Source: Deltaproteobacteria bacterium YD0425bin51
Lineage (GTDB): Bacteria > Desulfobacterota > Desulfobacteria > Desulfobacterales > YD0425bin51
Length of the DNA stretch: 64,000 nucleotides
Assembly: GCA_002753225.1 (NCBI GenBank)
Contig: PDZS01000012.1
Span: forward strand, 1-64,000
Direction of reading: 5' to 3'
Shown: positions 63,958-64,000 of the stretch, one piece after another
Layout: each line of letters opens with the position of its first letter
Position numbering within the stretch: position 1 is the stretch's first letter
Translations under genes and position numbers: made by a program
Notes under the pieces: generated by a model
The model's database searches: none
Seen by the model: only the letters and a program-made list of their open reading frames with translations
Told to the model about the DNA's origin: nothing

Positions 63958-64000
63958 ATGGCAAAAGTTATTGTTCTTGGAGGATGTGGAGCTGTAGGAA
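63958..64000 (+). CDS. N-terminus of an NAD(P)-binding oxidoreductase (partial)
   Basis: The first 14 codons read MAKVIVLGGCGAVG, a Rossmann-fold dinucleotide-binding start with the GxGxxG pattern. Saccharopine dehydrogenase-like proteins begin this way. AGGAGA precedes the ATG. The rest lies outside the window, so the family is a guess. Confidence 0.6.
   Translation, partial: MAKVIVLGGCGAVG

Noticed and set aside
1..64000. tRNA, rRNA, CRISPR arrays or insertion-sequence genes.
   Set aside because: Intergenic regions were read on both strands. No cloverleaf with TTCRA loop, no rRNA core, no regular repeats with spacers and no transposase was seen.

Overview
The window is a low-GC, gene-dense stretch of a Gram-negative anaerobe, most likely a Desulfobacterota member near the Desulfobacterales. 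The evidence is a selenium-dependent periplasmic formate dehydrogenase and [NiFeSe] hydrogenase, HdrB/HdrC-type proteins, TamA/TamB/SurA outer-membrane biogenesis genes, a Cys/Trp-rich domain I associate with this lineage, and very many multidomain sensor kinases. The taxonomic call is inference. I found no rRNA, tRNA, CRISPR array, phage or insertion-sequence gene.

Layout. (1) 403-8073 (+): fdhA-fdhB-fdhE-hysB-hysA-hysD, a co-oriented cluster for formate and H2 oxidation/production in the periplasm. Two in-frame UGA codons (970-972 and 7439-7441) are read as selenocysteine. Each is followed by a SECIS-type hairpin, so fdhA is one 997-residue protein and hysA runs on to 7507. Upstream lie two identical-pattern operator palindromes and a sigma-54-like -24/-12 element. 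(2) 8042-11385 (-): two sensor-kinase genes, then a REP-like inverted pair at 11408-11474. (3) 11523-14759 (-): tamB, divergent from an HDOD gene and a large hybrid kinase (14784-18462). (4) 18459-19790 (-): an ammonium transporter behind a near-perfect sigma-54 promoter. (5) 20123-22810 (-): a chemoreceptor with a Cys-rich insertion in its HAMP domain plus a PstS-like binding protein. (6) 22876-27523 (-): a tightly coupled VWA / PspA-like / membrane protein / TamA / HTH-Cys-rich operon. (7) 27830-37017 (+): a cold-shock gene, then a UvrD-type helicase, two amidohydrolases, a membrane protein, a CoA-transferase/GNAT fusion and a GIDE/AMIN-like membrane protein. (8) 37019-46891 (-): housekeeping run mfd, lipoprotein, surA-like, recO, GHMP kinase, glyQ, glyS. 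(9) 47018-62046: signalling island with several sensor kinases, a MshEN-type secretion/pilus ATPase, an RsbU-like phosphatase, two PilZ proteins, an HdrC-HdrB pair and a TPR/SH3 protein. (10) 62127-64000 (+): an SCP2-like small protein, an iron-dependent alcohol dehydrogenase, and the start of a dinucleotide-binding oxidoreductase.

How it fits together. The first cluster would couple periplasmic formate and H2 to a shared electron carrier (no cytochrome c3 gene is present here) and depends on selenium. Regions 3, 6 and 8 contain outer-membrane assembly genes (TamB, TamA, SurA-like). Regions 2, 3, 5 and 9 are sensory. Region 9 holds three potential cyclic-di-GMP readouts within about 8 kb, which points to control of a surface appendage or secretion system. 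The most interesting candidates for something undescribed are the VWA-PspA-membrane-TamA-HTH operon, the Cys/Trp domain shared by a chemoreceptor and a nearby HTH protein, and the c-di-GMP readout island.
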